Source: Zobellia uliginosa (GTDB lineage Bacteria; Bacteroidota; Bacteroidia; Flavobacteriales; Flavobacteriaceae). From it: 64,000 bases of DNA. The position numbers and the translations under genes were made by a program. The notes below the pieces were generated by a model. The model was not told where the DNA came from and did no database searches. It saw only the letters and a list, made by a program, of their open reading frames with translations. Of the stretch, positions 1-8,943 are shown piece after piece (within the stretch, counting starts at the first letter, position 1; the number at the start of each line of letters is the position of its first letter). Location: positions 496,001-560,000 of the forward strand of contig NZ_FTOB01000001.1 of assembly GCF_900156625.1 (NCBI RefSeq), in the 5' to 3' direction.

Positions 1-86
1 TAGAAAAGCTTGGCGGAACGATAGAGTTAGGCCATAGGCCCGATAAGCGACCAGGGGTCTATTTTTGCCTGAGGCTTCCCAAGTGA
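1..86 (+). CDS. 3' end of a probable sensor histidine kinase (partial)
   Basis: An open frame enters from the left edge and stops at TGA 84-86, giving 27 residues from base 3. The tail has a KLGGTIEL stretch followed by a PGVYFCLRLPK ending. This resembles the last strands of a histidine-kinase ATPase domain (GG.I.v.S..G.G..F.i.LP). Only the terminus is present, so kinase type and partner cannot be read. The call rests on a short pattern match, and another ATP-binding protein is possible. Confidence 0.4.
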   Translation, partial: EKLGGTIELGHRPDKRPGVYFCLRLPK

Positions 87-272
87 ACATAGGGGGCGAC
101 CCAACGTATTCTACATTGTTTTGTACAATGAATGGTTAGAAAACGCCAGGTAAACGTGTTCCTCCCCCTATGCCTTTGGGGCAACTTCTCTCTTGCAACC
201 CGCTATGGGTTGGGTGAATACCCGTGCTTCCACTGATTTTACCAAGATAGAACCTTTGCTACTCCTAATGGC

Positions 273-896
273 TTACTTAAGTTCATAGGTTACCGCAATG
301 TCGTAGTAAAATTCACCTGGTGGTCTATCGTAGTATAGGCTAACCCCATATTGTTTTCCGTAAACGCTTCCATTTTCTTGTACCGATATGATGTCACCTA
401 AATCTTTATGCATGGTTTTGGCAAGAAGCGAGGCTTTTTCATATGATTTGTCAAAGGCCATCTGGGTGATTTTTTCTGCTTCGTTGTTATCGATATGAAT
501 ATTTGAGGTCATATTCAGGCTCTGTATAAGGGGAGATTTGATTTTCAAAAACTGTCTCATGTTCTCGGCCGATTTGGTCTCATATTGATAGATAATACCT
601 TCTTTATTATATCCCATTGTTTCAAAACCAAAGATGCCCGGATGCTCTTTTATATCCTTCCAAGACAAGCCGTTATCCTCGATTAGTTTTTTAAAGTGGG
701 CTCTCATTTGATCGATCTGCATTTTGTTGATGCTTTGGTCGGAATAACTGTCGGTTAAGGAGATGTCTGCCCTAAAAACAGGTTCCGGGTCGATATAGGT
801 CACTCTTGCGTTCACTTTTATCGTATTCGGTTGCTGTTGCGCCATTGATAAGCTGCAGAGGAATAATAGAAGTAGTGTTATGCTTTGTGTCTTCAT
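273..896 (-). CDS. SIMPL (DUF541)-domain periplasmic protein
   Basis: A 207-residue protein starting at the ATG at 896. The frame stays open further upstream, but MKTQSITLLLLFLCSLSMAQ at this start is a clear Sec signal peptide. The mature part opens with an NTIKVNARVTY strand and an acidic DPEP turn, and ends in YYDIAVTYELK. Both ends match the layout of SIMPL (DUF541) proteins, whose molecular role is unsettled; some are linked to envelope stress. It lies downstream of the collagen-like lipoprotein gene on the same strand, but a hairpin terminator at 1001-1030 separates them, so it probably has its own promoter. Family assignment is moderate because SIMPL sequences diverge strongly. Confidence 0.65.
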   Translation of the reverse strand: MKTQSITLLLLFLCSLSMAQQQPNTIKVNARVTYIDPEPVFRADISLTDSYSDQSINKMQIDQMRAHFKKLIEDNGLSWKDIKEHPGIFGFETMGYNKEGIIYQYETKSAENMRQFLKIKSPLIQSLNMTSNIHIDNNEAEKITQMAFDKSYEKASLLAKTMHKDLGDIISVQENGSVYGKQYGVSLYYDRPPGEFYYDIAVTYELK

Positions 897-1000
897 ATTT
901 GTTTTTTTATGATAAGGTAATTTGGGTGAGAATGTTTTGTTCTTGTACCGTTGGTAGACTTCTGCCTCAAGAAGAAAGCCTATTGCCAAGGTTTAGGTAG

Positions 1001-1030
1001 AAAAAAGGAGGCCGTTAACAGCCTCCTTTT
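1001..1030 (-). terminator. Rho-independent terminator after the collagen-like gene
   Basis: A 10-bp perfect stem (1003-1012 with 1021-1030) encloses an 8-base loop and is flanked by A runs on the plus strand, which give a U tract in leftward transcription. It starts 11 bases past the stop of the 1041-1670 gene. The symmetric A/T flanks could also stop rightward transcription. Confidence 0.8.
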
Positions 1031-1040
1031 AGAACTGGCT

Positions 1041-1670
1041 TTATTTGGGAATATTAAAATGTGCCACGATCTCGTCATAGCTCATTTTGGCATAGTCTAG
1101 ATGCTGTTGCTTAGATAGACTACCCGGACCTTCGTTGCCTTCGCTTGATTGTCCGCCCGGTATGAGCACATAGCGGTATTTTTCGAAATAAGGTGATCCT
1201 ACAGAGGAACCATCTGTTGAGAGAATGGTTATTCTGATCGTACCGACTTTTTCCAGCCTAAAGGCGTGTTGGTTGTTGCCGACGACCTGTGGTAACGGAA
1301 AGATGTCGTTACCCGTAAATAATTCTTCGTTTCTGCCATAGACTATGACCACGCCATCGTTCATAATATCATTGGTCAATCGCTCGGCCTCTATATCAAT
1401 GCCTGCTCCGGTAGCTACAATGTTATTGTCGAATGTCGATGGAATCCAATCGGAAAAGATAACATTGGCCGTGCCCGTGGCACCATCTTCACCATCTTCA
1501 CCGGGTTCCCCCTGCGCTCCATCCGCTCCATCTTGGCCGTCTGCACCAGCGGGTCCAGTCTCTCCTTGTATGCCTTGAGGTCCTTCCGGCCCTCGGTCTC
1601 CTTCTTTGGAACAGGCGATGGTAAGCAATCCGAATAATGTTAGAAAAAGTACGTTTCTTAAAGTTTTCAT
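1041..1670 (-). CDS. Collagen-like lipoprotein
   Basis: A 209-residue protein starting at the ATG at 1670, chosen because it puts a lipoprotein signal (MKTLRNVLFLTLFGLLTIAC, lipid Cys20) at the N-terminus. A longer frame begins 27 bases upstream. Residues about 24-66 are 14 consecutive G-X-Y triplets rich in Pro, Gln, Asp and Glu (for example GPEGPQGIQGETGPAG), the pattern of a bacterial collagen-like triple helix. The remaining roughly 145 residues form a globular C-terminal domain I do not recognise. Such proteins usually trimerise and display a head domain at the cell surface; here the lipid anchor points to the outer membrane. The terminator at 1001-1030 closes the transcript. Confidence 0.8.
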   Translation of the reverse strand: MKTLRNVLFLTLFGLLTIACSKEGDRGPEGPQGIQGETGPAGADGQDGADGAQGEPGEDGEDGATGTANVIFSDWIPSTFDNNIVATGAGIDIEAERLTNDIMNDGVVIVYGRNEELFTGNDIFPLPQVVGNNQHAFRLEKVGTIRITILSTDGSSVGSPYFEKYRYVLIPGGQSSEGNEGPGSLSKQQHLDYAKMSYDEIVAHFNIPK

Positions 1671-1884
1671 AGTAATTGTTTTTAGTTTATAATTCACTTG
1701 ATTTAATAGAAAGGAATCGTTGCTTCCCCTTATTTTAATTGTTGTTGTTCTTGAATGTCAAAGTGTTCTATAGGCTTGCTAGTGTTGATTTTTTCGACAT
1801 GGAAACTTTTCTTGTTAAGGTTACCGATGCAAACCTAATCGTTAAGGGAAAGGGGCGAGTCCTGTATCTTTCGCATTTAAAAAA

Positions 1885-2766
1885 TCAGGATAATAGGCAG
1901 CAATCGTTCTTGTACTGTAGTGGGGTAAGGCCCGTATGTTTTTTAAAGGCCGAATAAAAGGCGGATTTTGAATTGAACCCGGCTTCGAGGCCTAAGGAAA
2001 CGATCGTATAGTGGGCGTAGCGGTCAGAATTTAAATTTTGTTTTACATCTGCAATTCTATACTCATTGATAAAATCGATAAAACTTTTGTTCAAAAGACT
2101 GTTGACCATACTTGATAGATAGCATGCGGATATACCCAGTGCCTCGGAAACCGAGTTCAAGCTCAGGTTAGGGTTGCGGTACAGCTTTTTGAACCGCATG
2201 AGTTCTTCCAGTTTTTTAAAGTATTGGTTGGCCTTGGTAAAGTTTTTTTTGGTCTTTACGTGCAGGGCTTTGATCCTTTGGGCACAAAGTGCGGCAATGA
2301 TATTCAATAGATGTAGGTGCTTCTCCGTAAAAAAGGCCTTTTGCGGATGCTCAGAGTCTATAATGCCGAAGAGGGTGTCGTTTATGATAATGGGTACACA
2401 AATTTCCGAAAGACGCGCAGCATCGTCAACGATATATCTTGGGTCTTTTGAGGTATCGTTGATGATTTCGGCTGATTTTGACATAGCCACACTACCTACG
2501 ATTCCCTCGCCCAATTCGAGTTTGATCCGATTGTGTATGCGCTGATCGAACGGGTTTTTAACGCCATACGCGGCATGTTGGGTCAATAGGCAGGTTTCGT
2601 TATCGTAGGTGTAAATAACGCAGTCAATGAATCCCAATCGATGAATCACGTTTCGGGTAATGCCCCAAAGTATTTCGTCAATAGTTTCTTTGGAGCTTAA
2701 AGAGGTTGAAAAGAAGCTAATGGCCCTGATTTCTTCTAGGGTACTCAATGTGGTGTAATCTTGCAT
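1885..2766 (-). CDS. GAF-domain AraC-family transcriptional regulator
   Basis: A 293-residue cytoplasmic protein with no signal peptide. Residues about 5-165 form a GAF sensory domain (GEGIVGSVA and a FGIIDSEHPQKAFF strand-turn near its end). A linker of about 30 residues follows, then an AraC-type double helix-turn-helix at about 200-290 (LSLNSVSEALGIS, then GFNSKSAFYSAFKKHTGLTP). It should bind DNA in response to a small ligand or redox signal sensed by the GAF domain. The arrangement is common in Bacteroidota. It sits downstream of, and on the same strand as, the hybrid sensor gene, 269 bases away, so it is probably transcribed separately. The target is unknown. Confidence 0.85.
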   Translation of the reverse strand: MQDYTTLSTLEEIRAISFFSTSLSSKETIDEILWGITRNVIHRLGFIDCVIYTYDNETCLLTQHAAYGVKNPFDQRIHNRIKLELGEGIVGSVAMSKSAEIINDTSKDPRYIVDDAARLSEICVPIIINDTLFGIIDSEHPQKAFFTEKHLHLLNIIAALCAQRIKALHVKTKKNFTKANQYFKKLEELMRFKKLYRNPNLSLNSVSEALGISACYLSSMVNSLLNKSFIDFINEYRIADVKQNLNSDRYAHYTIVSLGLEAGFNSKSAFYSAFKKHTGLTPLQYKNDCCLLS

Positions 2767-3035
2767 AATCCAAGGGTTTTAAATTTGAGGGGGAAAGGAT
2801 AAATACCGTTCGGAATATCATAGATGTGAGTTAGGTGGGATTTTGATGATTCTTGATGATGGTGAAAGTTGGTATATAAAATGCCTGCTTGAAGCCGTTA
2901 GAAACGAAATTACAAGCTGTATGGGAAATAGACCTTTAACATTGTTGTCAAAGTCTGGATTATTGGCTCATGGAGCATAATACTATTGGAGTATTGTTGC
3001 CTTATTTAAGATGAAATAAGGGTTAATTGTTTGTT

Positions 3036-6000
3036 TTACAGTCTTTTATGTGTTTCGCTCGGGGGGTAGCCAAAAGTTTTTGAGAAGACTCTTGAAAAGT
3101 AGGCGGGATCGTCAAAACCGACTTCATATGCCACTTCCGAGACGTTTTTCTGGGAAGTTTTTAAAAGCAAGCGGGCTTTTTGAAGCCTTACGGTTTGTAT
3201 AAACATACTGGTTGATGCCCCGGTAAGTGCCTTGAGCTTTCGATGTAGATGGCTTCGACTAATACCCAATTCCCTGCAAAGTTCTAAAATGCCGAAACCG
3301 GTATCGTCTATATTTTTTTCTATGATGCTTCTTACTTTAAGAACAAATTCATCGGTTTCGATGGCACCTTTTGAATTTTGGCCGTCCCAAAAAACGGGAT
3401 TGCGATATTTCTCGCGTAACACCTCCCTTTGCGCCAGTAGTTGGGCTATACGAATGATAAGTTCCTTTTCGTCAAAGGGCTTTTTCAAATAGGCATCGGC
3501 ACCAAGTCTTAATCCCTCAAGTTTCGACTGGGTATCTGATTTGGCCGTCAGCATGATTACGGGTATATGATTGGTGATAGGGTTCGACTTTATGGCATGA
3601 CAGATCTCGAATCCGTCTTTTCCGGGCATCATCAAATCGGTTATTACCAGGTCGGGCACGGATCCGAGAACATTTTCCCAGCCACTATCGCCGGTCTGGC
3701 TAAAGTTCAGTCTGTACTCTTGGCTTAAAATAGTCTCCAAATACGAACAGATGTCCAAGTTGTCCTCTATGATTTCAATCAAAGGCAGTTGATGGTCTAT
3801 GCCCTTGTAATCTTGGGTCGGCTGGTTTCTAGTGAGATATTCTTTAGGTTCTTCGTCGTACGAAATTTGCTCCGTGGCTTCGTTTAAAATAGGGAGGCTT
3901 ATTTTAAAACAGGAGCCTACTTGCAATTTACTTTCAACCTTGATAGAACCCTTCATAAGATTCACCAATTCTTTGGTAAACGATAATCCGATACCCGTTC
4001 CGGCCAATTGCCCTTTGGCTTGGTAGTACCGGTCGAAAATCAGTTCTGAATCTTCCTTTGAGATACCGATACCATTGTCTTTTACGACAAATTCGGCCTT
4101 GTCGTCTTTCTGTGCTATTTGAAGATAGATGTCTCCCTTTATGCCCGTGTTTTTAATGGCATTGGATATCAGGTTAGAGAAAATATGTTTTATTTTTTGG
4201 GGATCGAAATCCATGTAGAGCGTATCTACTTCGGATAGGAAATGCAAGCGTATTTCTTTTGCGCTGGCCAAGGATTCGAACGAACTCGATATATATTTGA
4301 GATATACGATAATATCGCCTTGCACCATTTCTAGTTCCAATTTTCCCGCATCGAGTTTTGAAAGATCAAGAATTTGGTTGATAAGATCGTTCAGTTCATT
4401 ACTGTTTCTGCTTATGGTCTTTGCGGAATGGGCTATGCCTTTATTTCCTTTTTTCTGTAGGGTATTGGCCATACCTGAAATAATGGTCAAAGGTGTTTTT
4501 AGTTCGTGGGCAACGTTGTTGAAGAAGCTGGTTTTAAAGGAATCGAGCTCTTGAAGTCTGTTTTTTTCCGCAAGATCGAGTTTTCTTTTCAGAAGGGAGG
4601 TGTGAACGGCAAAGAGCAAGGATATTAAAAGCAATACGTATGAGGCGTATGCCAGGTTGGTTTTCCACCAAGGTGGATTGATTACGAAGCTCATCCGTAT
4701 GACATCGTTCGTAAAATCTAGATCGGGGTTAATGGCGGCCACTTCAAGTCCGTATTCGCCCGGAGGCAAACTATTGAAGGTTACACTGCGATCGTTCCCA
4801 TTGTCTTGCCAAGTGTCGTAAAGGTTGTCAACCTTGTATTTGTAGATCGTTTTTTCGGCCAAATGGTAATTCAGGGTCGTAAAGTTGACCGTAATCGAGT
4901 TGTTGTTATGGGGCAACACCAAGTGTTTATGTTTGGGGGAAAGTTTTCGTATTTGTTCCTCGCCCGATTTCGAAAGTAATCGCGTGTCAGTAAAAAAGAA
5001 GTCGATTTTAGGTCTTTCAAATTCCCTGAAGGCACTAGGGTCGATGATCTCTAGGCCATTGTCGGTTCCGAAAAATAAGGAGCCATCGTGGTTTTTGTAG
5101 ACCGAAGACAGCAGAAAGTTGCTGCTTTTTAAGCCATCTTCCTGACCAAAAAAATTGAAGAGACCTGTGTTTTGGTTTAATTGAAAAATACCGTTACCAA
5201 TGGTACTGCCCCAGATATTGCCAAAATTGTCTTCTACCAAGGCCATGATTTTTTCATCTTTGAGCCCGTCTTTTTTAAGGTATCTCTTAATTTCAAAGCT
5301 TAGGGGGTCAATGGCGTTCAAACCGGCATCGGTTCCGACCCAAATAGTGCCATCGGAAGCTTCTAGTAAGGAAGTGGTCAAGCGATTGGAAAGACTGTTT
5401 TCATTTCCCGGTACATAGTTGATGTTTCTAAATGCCGCGGTATCGCCCGATTTCAGTCTTTGGGGGTTCTCTAAAAGATAGACGCCCGATTTTAAGGTGC
5501 AGGCCCATAATCTACCTTTGGAATCGATGAGGAGGTCAATTCTCGGAAAGTCTTTTAAGGTGGGAATGTCGGCTATGTTATAGGTTTCAAACCGATCCGA
5601 AGCTTTGCGGTAACATACCAAGCTCTCATCGGAAATCATCCATAGATCGCCCGTTTTGTCTTCGGTTATCGACCAGCCTCCCCTGAAATATGAAGCAGAT
5701 AATACTTTTGTTTTAAAGGAAGCGGTGTCTATCTCAAATAGGCCATTGCCAATAGCGAAAAGCCTACCGTCATCGGAAAGGTGCATGCCATAGATTTTCT
5801 TCGGAAGAATTTCTTGAAGCTTTTTTTCCTTATCCAATGAAAAGAGTCCTTCGTTGGAAGCGATGAGCAAGGTACTGCCCACCTGATAAAATTCGCGTAT
5901 ATCGTTGAGGTTTTTGCCTTCAGGAAGCAGATGGCTCGAATGAAACCTTGAAGTAAAAGTAGAGATGAGTGCCAAGCCTTTGTTGGTGCCTATCCACATA

Positions 6001-6947
6001 TTTTTATGGAGGTCTTCGAAAAAGCTGAGTGCCTGTACGCCTGTCATATCTTTTTCGAACATGCTTTCATAGGAATGAAATTCTACCGAATCGAGGCTTT
6101 CGTCCACAATTGAAATGCCATTTTCCCCACCGATCCAAATTCTATGCTCTGAATCTTCAATAATGGGACTATTGGCAAAAAACAGCGATACCAGGTTGTC
6201 GATCTTAAGACGTTTAGAGATGTTGTAGGTTCCGTTTGCACCTTCAAAGACCAATAATGAATTTTTTACAAGGGCTAAAAGCCTATTCTTTGAATCAAAA
6301 AAGATTTTTTCTATGCGTTTTCCCGCATTTTCGAATAGCAGCGTATACGATTGGGTTTGGTCATTATAGGTGTAAACCTCCGTTCGGCCCAGAAAGAAAA
6401 TTTGGCCCGATGGATTGGTGGTGATATCGATGACTCGTTTATCGAATATTCTTTCAAAGGTATTTTTGTTCTGTCTTTTTAGAAAAAGGCCATCTTCGCT
6501 CGCTATATATAAATCTCCTTCTGTAGAAGGGGTCATTTTATTGATCGATGTAATGGTATCATTTTCGTAGACAAAGGCTTCGTGGGTAAATTCATTTTTC
6601 TCTACATCGATTCGGTCGAGACCTCCATAGGCAACACCAAGCCATAGTTCGTCTTTCGATTTTTTTGCGATGCACTTGACCCAATTGGCAATCGGACTGT
6701 TGGAGTCGTCGGGGATATGGGTATAGCTTTTAAAGGTGTAGCCATCAAAACGGTTGAGACCATATTGGGTAGCTAGCCAAATGTAGCCCTTGTCATCTTG
6801 TGTAATATCGGAAATCCAGTTGTTTGAAAGCCCGTCACGGGTATCCCAAACCTTGGGTTTATACTGTGCATTGGCACTGTATGAGAAAAGTACCAAAAGA
6901 ACTCCGCAAAGTTTAGTAATGAAACGCATAAGATTATAAATGGCCAT
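3036..6947 (-). CDS. Hybrid two-component system sensor/regulator (one-protein HTCS)
   Basis: About 1303 residues, read from the ATG at 6947; an internal ATG at 6929 gives a shorter signal peptide (MRFITKLCGVLLVLFSYSA) and is an equally good start. Order: signal peptide; about 14 Reg_prop propeller repeats (DDKGYIWLATQYGLNRFDGY is typical) to about residue 670; a Y_Y_Y domain at about 680-745; one membrane helix at about 762-785; HisKA with phospho-acceptor His814 in NVAHELKTP; HATPase with DNGIG and GTGIGLS boxes; a receiver domain with Asp1104 in TDLMMPGKDG; and a C-terminal AraC DNA-binding domain. In Bacteroidetes such proteins sense oligosaccharides in the periplasm and switch on utilisation loci. 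No SusC/SusD or glycoside hydrolase lies near it here, so its target is not visible. Confidence 0.95.
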   Translation of the reverse strand: MAIYNLMRFITKLCGVLLVLFSYSANAQYKPKVWDTRDGLSNNWISDITQDDKGYIWLATQYGLNRFDGYTFKSYTHIPDDSNSPIANWVKCIAKKSKDELWLGVAYGGLDRIDVEKNEFTHEAFVYENDTITSINKMTPSTEGDLYIASEDGLFLKRQNKNTFERIFDKRVIDITTNPSGQIFFLGRTEVYTYNDQTQSYTLLFENAGKRIEKIFFDSKNRLLALVKNSLLVFEGANGTYNISKRLKIDNLVSLFFANSPIIEDSEHRIWIGGENGISIVDESLDSVEFHSYESMFEKDMTGVQALSFFEDLHKNMWIGTNKGLALISTFTSRFHSSHLLPEGKNLNDIREFYQVGSTLLIASNEGLFSLDKEKKLQEILPKKIYGMHLSDDGRLFAIGNGLFEIDTASFKTKVLSASYFRGGWSITEDKTGDLWMISDESLVCYRKASDRFETYNIADIPTLKDFPRIDLLIDSKGRLWACTLKSGVYLLENPQRLKSGDTAAFRNINYVPGNENSLSNRLTTSLLEASDGTIWVGTDAGLNAIDPLSFEIKRYLKKDGLKDEKIMALVEDNFGNIWGSTIGNGIFQLNQNTGLFNFFGQEDGLKSSNFLLSSVYKNHDGSLFFGTDNGLEIIDPSAFREFERPKIDFFFTDTRLLSKSGEEQIRKLSPKHKHLVLPHNNNSITVNFTTLNYHLAEKTIYKYKVDNLYDTWQDNGNDRSVTFNSLPPGEYGLEVAAINPDLDFTNDVIRMSFVINPPWWKTNLAYASYVLLLISLLFAVHTSLLKRKLDLAEKNRLQELDSFKTSFFNNVAHELKTPLTIISGMANTLQKKGNKGIAHSAKTISRNSNELNDLINQILDLSKLDAGKLELEMVQGDIIVYLKYISSSFESLASAKEIRLHFLSEVDTLYMDFDPQKIKHIFSNLISNAIKNTGIKGDIYLQIAQKDDKAEFVVKDNGIGISKEDSELIFDRYYQAKGQLAGTGIGLSFTKELVNLMKGSIKVESKLQVGSCFKISLPILNEATEQISYDEEPKEYLTRNQPTQDYKGIDHQLPLIEIIEDNLDICSYLETILSQEYRLNFSQTGDSGWENVLGSVPDLVITDLMMPGKDGFEICHAIKSNPITNHIPVIMLTAKSDTQSKLEGLRLGADAYLKKPFDEKELIIRIAQLLAQREVLREKYRNPVFWDGQNSKGAIETDEFVLKVRSIIEKNIDDTGFGILELCRELGISRSHLHRKLKALTGASTSMFIQTVRLQKARLLLKTSQKNVSEVAYEVGFDDPAYFSRVFSKTFGYPPSETHKRL

Positions 6948-7385
6948 GTTATTCAAGATTGCTCCTTTGGCTTGAACATATCCTTTAGAAAGCGATCGAA
7001 TTTATAAAGGTACACAGTTGTTGTATCCCAAGTGTCGATTTTTTGTATCGATGACCGGATTTACGGTATCAATAGACGTGAATTGAGTATTACCGGAGAA
7101 CTTTAATCGTTTCCGTAAGTATAAACATTTGCCGTACCCAAAGTATAACTGGGAAATCAAGAAAATCCGATTATAAGATAAGGCCTATGACCTGATTTGG
7201 CAAGACCAAGGCTTATATTTTATTATTCAAAGTAAGGCACATGGCCGAAGGGAGGGCTATTGTTTTTTTGTTTTTTTTGAAAGGTAGAAAGGCGCTGACC
7301 GTTATTTGGTTATCTGTTAAAACTTAGGGAAAAGCGGGGTTTATGAAGATAGGGCAAAATAACCCAAGATCAATTATATCGTAAT
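6948..7385. other. Intergenic region upstream of the hybrid sensor
   Basis: About 440 bases without a convincing gene. The part next to 6947 should hold the promoter of the hybrid sensor. A weak leftward -7-like TACCTTTA lies near 7004-7011, but its spacing to an upstream TTG is only about 16. The rest is A/T rich, with long T runs near 7260-7280. No RNA gene or repeat was recognised. Confidence 0.5.
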
Positions 7386-7417
7386 AAAAAAGGCTCCAAG
7401 AAATGAATCTTGGAGCC
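7386..7417 (-). terminator. Terminator downstream of tRNA-Ala
   Basis: A perfect 10-bp stem (7392-7401 with 7408-7417) with a 6-base loop is followed, in the leftward direction, by a run of U (A run at 7386-7391). It begins 12 bases after the encoded CCA of the tRNA. A classic intrinsic terminator. Confidence 0.9.
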
Positions 7418-7428
7418 CTGTAATAGCT

Positions 7429-7505
<77 letters not shown>

Positions 7506-7580
7506 GTTTTGGCTAGGTGCAAAGGAAATACTTTTTATGAAAGTATCAAAATAGTTGGGCAAGTAATTATCGCAACTTTT

Positions 7581-8381
7581 TTAATCCTTCTTTACACTGA
7601 GTACAAGTACCGGAATACGGGCCGAAAACTCTGATTTAGGTATGGTATTCTTTTCCCAAAGTTTTTTAAAAAATCCTCTTTTGTGCCTAAAAACGCATAA
7701 TAGGTCCGGATGTTGCGCCTGCATATGTTCGAGTACGCCTAGGTAGGTCGTTGGGGCCTCGGTCATGGTTACCTGTGAACTGACATCCATCAATGCCGTG
7801 TTGATCCGTAGATCGGCATCGGAGTAGCCCGGTGTTTTTACCAAAAGTAGGTTTACCGTAGACCCGAATTTTTTCTTAATGTCCAACAAGGGATTTAGAA
7901 TACGGTTTCTTTTGAGTATACCCGATTTAAAGGCGGTCAGAATATTTTTAGGAGGGGTCATTACGCTTCCCTTGGGTACGATCAGCGTTGGTATATCGGT
8001 CTGTTTGATGATTTTTCCAGAGGTATTGCCCAAGTATAGTTCTTCGGTAACATCGTTACTCCGTGGCGCCATGATGATCAAATCGATGCCCAGTTCCCTG
8101 TCGATATCCTTTAGGCCATCGACAATGCCACCATTGTAGGTAGCGATCTTGATGTCAATACCTTTGGCGTCTATCTTTTCAATAACTTCCTTTAGGCGTT
8201 CTTTTCCGCTTTCGGCCAGTTTTTGGGGAACATTGGCCAAACTTTTACCTGCTCCCACCGAAACATTGAAAACTTCCATCACATAGACCTGTGAGGAAAA
8301 CACCGCGGCAAAGTCTACGGCATATTGTAAAGTGCGGTGTGCATCGGGTGAAATACCTATAGGTACTAGTATGTGTTTCAT
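7581..8381 (-). CDS. Tandem universal stress protein (UspA family)
   Basis: A 266-residue soluble protein made of two UspA-type domains, about 1-140 and 145-266. The first opens with MKHILVPIGISPDA and carries the ATP-site loop GNTSGKII after a MAPRS strand, so it may bind nucleotide. The second lacks a clear G-2x-G-9x-G loop and looks degenerate. Two-domain Usp proteins are frequent in Bacteroidota and act in stress survival; the ligand is unknown. It diverges from the GNAT gene across a 51-base gap that must hold both promoters. Confidence 0.88.
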   Translation of the reverse strand: MKHILVPIGISPDAHRTLQYAVDFAAVFSSQVYVMEVFNVSVGAGKSLANVPQKLAESGKERLKEVIEKIDAKGIDIKIATYNGGIVDGLKDIDRELGIDLIIMAPRSNDVTEELYLGNTSGKIIKQTDIPTLIVPKGSVMTPPKNILTAFKSGILKRNRILNPLLDIKKKFGSTVNLLLVKTPGYSDADLRINTALMDVSSQVTMTEAPTTYLGVLEHMQAQHPDLLCVFRHKRGFFKKLWEKNTIPKSEFSARIPVLVLSVKKD

Positions 8382-8432
8382 ATTGTTTTCGGATTTATCG
8401 TTTAAATTTACAATTTAATTGGATTTGAAAAA

Positions 8433-8933
8433 ATGATTCGACCCGCTAAGACATCCGAAATTGGTGAAATTCTGAAATTGACGCAAGCTTGTGCGGTCGC
8501 AATGATGGCTAACGGTATTTATCAATGGAACGAACATTATCCTTCTCGGCAGGCATTTGAGTGCGATGTCGATAGAAAGGAACTGTACGTTCTGGAGGAA
8601 GATAACCAAATTATCGGAACTATGGTCATCTCTACTTTTATGGACGAAGAATATGAACCGGTTCGCTGGTTGACGCCTACCGATAAGAATATCTACATTC
8701 ATCGGGTGGCGGTACATCCTGATTTTCAGGGTAAGGGCTATGCCCAACAACTAATGGCTTTTGCCGAAAATTTCGCACGCGAAAAGGGGTTTCGTTCCAT
8801 ACGGTTGGATACCTTCAGCCAAAACAAGCGCAATCAACGATTTTATGAAGCTAGGGGATTTCAGCGACTGGGCGATATTTTCTTTCCGAAACAGAGCGGG
8901 CATCCTTTTCATTGTTATGAATTAGTGTTGTAA
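8433..8933 (+). CDS. GNAT-family N-acetyltransferase
   Basis: A 166-residue cytoplasmic protein with the GNAT fold. Strand 4 and the acetyl-CoA pyrophosphate loop are visible as IHRVAVHPDFQGKGYAQQLM (Q-G-K-G-Y-A), followed by an ENFAREKGFRSIRLDTF segment and a late NKRNQRFYEARGFQ helix. It transfers an acetyl group from acetyl-CoA to an amine; the acceptor cannot be predicted. The MATE frame begins 11 bases after its stop, so the two are probably co-transcribed. Confidence 0.88.
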   Translation: MIRPAKTSEIGEILKLTQACAVAMMANGIYQWNEHYPSRQAFECDVDRKELYVLEEDNQIIGTMVISTFMDEEYEPVRWLTPTDKNIYIHRVAVHPDFQGKGYAQQLMAFAENFAREKGFRSIRLDTFSQNKRNQRFYEARGFQRLGDIFFPKQSGHPFHCYELVL

Positions 8934-8943
8934 TTTCGCCCCC

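Noticed and set aside
1345-1578. A plus-strand frame rich in Pro, Ala and Ser opposite the collagen-like gene
   Set aside because: It is the antisense translation of the G-X-Y repeats and has no support of its own.
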